DNA of 7,002 nucleotides from NCBI GenBank assembly GCA_030040455.1, contig JASHTR010000371.1:1-7002 (forward strand). Direction: 5' to 3'. The notes beneath the pieces were generated by a model, which saw only the letters and a list, made by a program, of their open reading frames with translations, searched no databases and had not been told where the DNA came from. The first letter of the stretch is position 1, and the number at the start of each line of letters is the position of its first letter. The stretch comes from Terriglobia bacterium (GTDB lineage: Bacteria > Acidobacteriota > Terriglobia > UBA7540). A program made the position numbers and the translations under genes. Positions 5,728 through 7,002 of the stretch are shown piece by piece.

Positions 5728-6879
5728 CGGATTGCTTCCTGGCGTGTAAGGTTGCGGAACGACGGTCATGCCGTCTCGCATTTGTCCGGCTCCCTCGGCC
5801 ACAACGCGCTCGCCGGGACTTAACCCCTGGTTGATGACCCAGAGGCTTCCGACCTGCTGCCCCACTTGAACGGCGCGGACCATAACCTTGTTATCCGGTC
5901 CAACGACAGCCACCTCGTAGCCGCCTTGCAATTCACTCACCGCGCGCTGCGGGACAAGAAGCGCTTCTTTCTTACGTTCTGTGATCGCGCGGATCCCGGC
6001 CGTTTGCCCCGGTCTAAGAATCCTGCGGGGATTCGGAAAGGCTCCGACAATCTGGATCGTGCCGGTTTGCGGGTCCAACTGCCGGTCGGCGAAAAGGATT
6101 CTCCCGTTATAGGCATACGTTTCGCCGTTGGACAGGGTTAATTGCAAGGGAATCGGATTTGCGCTCGAGAGCAGGTTGACGGTCCCCGGGTTTACGCGGT
6201 TGGCAATCTCAAGATACTCCGTTCCGCTGATCGGGAAATAGGCTTTGATCGGATCCACTTGCGAGACCGAAGTCAGCACGGTGGTCGGGGTAACCAGGTT
6301 TCCAACTTGAACCTGGGCGATGCCCGCGATCCCACGGATGAGCGAGCGAACCTTGGTGTAGCCAAGGTTCAGTTGGGCAGTCTCGACGGCCGCCTGCGCC
6401 GCTTCAACCGCAGCTTTGGCCGCAAGCTTTGCCTGGGTATCCGTCTCGAGCTGGCTCTGCGGAATCGCCTGCGCCTTGGCCTCCGGGATATCCCGCTTTA
6501 CATTAAGCGCGGCATTGCCAAGGTTCGCCTCAGCCTGCGCAAGCTGTGCTTTGGCCTGGTCCAGCACCGCCTGAAACGGACGAGGATCAATCTCAAATAA
6601 CACGTCGTCTTTGTGAACGAACGAGCCTTCGCGATAATCCTGCTTGATCAGATAGCCCGCGACTTGGGGCTGGATTTGAGCGTTGACGTAACCCTCAAGC
6701 GTGGCTATCCAATTGCCATAAATCGGGACGTCTTTCTGGATGACCGTTGCGACTTCGACGATGGGCGGGCGGGGACGCGGCGCATTCCGGGGGCGCGCAC
6801 ATCCGCCCGAGAAGATCTGGGCCCCAACCGCGAATAGGAAGATCGCAAAGGGAACACATGGAAGCTTGCGCCTGCTCAA
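5704..6879 (-). CDS. RND efflux periplasmic adaptor (membrane fusion protein, AcrA/MexE-like)
   Basis: This 391-residue adaptor bridges the inner-membrane pump and the outer-membrane channel. A basic, hydrophobic N-terminus (1-26) ends in SGGC, making Cys27 a probable lipid anchor, though the -3 residue is Ser rather than the usual Leu, so the lipobox is imperfect. Domains follow in the normal order: first half of the lipoyl domain (about 62-105, with VAGYLIKQDYREGSFV and LFEIDPRPFQ), an Ala/Gln-rich alpha-hairpin (about 106-170), second lipoyl half (about 171-198), beta-barrel (about 206-300, with IKAYFPIS, LDPQTGTIQI and LRPGQTAGI) and the membrane-proximal domain (about 303-375, with LLVPQRAV and GLSPGERVV). 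TTG 6879 is chosen because the frame has a TGA immediately upstream (6882-6880), an AAGGAG lies 7 nt before it, and it yields a signal peptide. A nearby ATG (6883) is in another frame. The usual S-P-I-D-G after the hairpin reads S-L-I-R-G (179-183). The C-terminus PSAVSGQ is encoded by an intergenic-type repeat. Confidence 0.93.
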   Translation of the reverse strand: MSRRKLPCVPFAIFLFAVGAQIFSGGCARPRNAPRPRPPIVEVATVIQKDVPIYGNWIATLEGYVNAQIQPQVAGYLIKQDYREGSFVHKDDVLFEIDPRPFQAVLDQAKAQLAQAEANLGNAALNVKRDIPEAKAQAIPQSQLETDTQAKLAAKAAVEAAQAAVETAQLNLGYTKVRSLIRGIAGIAQVQVGNLVTPTTVLTSVSQVDPIKAYFPISGTEYLEIANRVNPGTVNLLSSANPIPLQLTLSNGETYAYNGRILFADRQLDPQTGTIQIVGAFPNPRRILRPGQTAGIRAITERKKEALLVPQRAVSELQGGYEVAVVGPDNKVMVRAVQVGQQVGSLWVINQGLSPGERVVAEGAGQMRDGMTVVPQPYTPGSNPPSAVSGQ

Positions 6880-7001
6880 TCATCTTCTCCTTCCTCAAGG
6901 AACATTGCCCCGGAGGGCCACGATTCGCCGGGCCGGAAAATGCCGCACGCTGCCCACGCCCGAAGCCGGAAAGTGCGACCCGTCAATGCTTTGGAGCTAT
7001 G
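6876..7001 (-). CDS. Possible C-terminal end of an upstream gene, unidentified
   Basis: One minus-strand frame is open from the right edge to TGA 6878-6876, giving 41 residues that end FLEEGEDD. Its stop overlaps the adaptor's TTG as TTGA, echoing the ATGA junction further down the operon. The adaptor's Shine-Dalgarno would lie in its last codons. No convincing promoter is visible in 6880-7002 on the minus strand, which also fits read-through from an upstream gene. Against this, the stretch is GC-rich, so open frames occur by chance, and another frame is open over most of it too. I recognise no family. It may simply be the operon leader. Confidence 0.25.
   Translation of the reverse strand, partial: HSSKALTGRTFRLRAWAACGIFRPGESWPSGAMFLEEGEDD
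6887..6892 (-). promoter_or_regulatory. Shine-Dalgarno selecting the TTG start of the adaptor
   Basis: AAGGAG (6892-6887) is 7 nt from TTG 6879, an ideal distance, but only 3 nt from the out-of-frame ATG at 6883-6881. This spacing, together with the stop codon directly before the TTG, supports the non-ATG start. Confidence 0.7.
6932..6976. repeat. Two 12-bp direct repeats upstream of the efflux operon
   Basis: GCCGGAAAATGC (6932-6943) and GCCGGAAAGTGC (6965-6976) match at 11 of 12 positions and are 33 bp apart, about three helical turns. They lie 53-97 bp upstream of the adaptor start. They could be binding sites for a regulator, but could also be coincidence in GC-rich DNA or part of a coding region. 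Confidence 0.25.
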
Positions 7002-7002
7002 T

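Noticed and set aside
6142..6600. Plus-strand open frame (152 codons) opposite the adaptor gene
   Set aside because: Its Arg/Leu-rich product mirrors the Ala/Gln-rich coiled coil of the adaptor on the other strand. No independent support.
6695..6898. Minus-strand frame starting MRKEKMIEQAQ as an alternative adaptor start or separate small gene
   Set aside because: It is out of frame with the adaptor and lacks a signal peptide. The Shine-Dalgarno spacing fits the TTG at 6879 better, so no frameshift needs to be invoked.

Overview
The window looks like chromosomal DNA of a moderately GC-rich Gram-negative (diderm) bacterium. An outer-membrane factor and an RND pump require two membranes. The protein style and the palindromic intergenic repeats would fit a soil or environmental lineage such as Acidobacteriota, but nothing here is taxonomically decisive.

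Layout. Positions 1 to about 254 hold the end of an insertion sequence: the first 53 codons of an IS1380-type transposase on the minus strand, and a leader that can fold over its own ribosome binding site. A sigma70-like promoter (267-295) then drives a plus-strand membrane CDP-alcohol phosphatidyltransferase (304-945). Its transcript is probably leaderless. A compact two-hairpin element (942-1022) separates this gene from a convergent minus-strand operon.

The operon fills the rest of the window. It encodes a complete tripartite HAE1-type RND efflux system, in transcription order: periplasmic adaptor (6879-5704), inner-membrane proton/drug antiporter (5633-2427) and NodT/OprM-like outer-membrane lipoprotein channel (2430-1039). 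The last two genes overlap as ATGA and are probably translationally coupled. Adaptor and pump are separated by 70 bp containing an inverted array of 7-bp repeats that also runs into the adaptor's last codons. The adaptor starts at TTG, which overlaps the stop of a possible upstream reading frame as TTGA. An unseen gene may therefore precede it in the same operon.

Together the three operon products would form an envelope-spanning pump that uses the proton gradient to export small lipophilic molecules. The substrate cannot be read from the sequence. No regulator gene is visible. I found no previously undescribed enzymatic or defence system. The points worth a second look are the IS leader hairpin, the two palindromic elements that each supply a gene's stop codon, the leaderless promoter and a few unusual residues.
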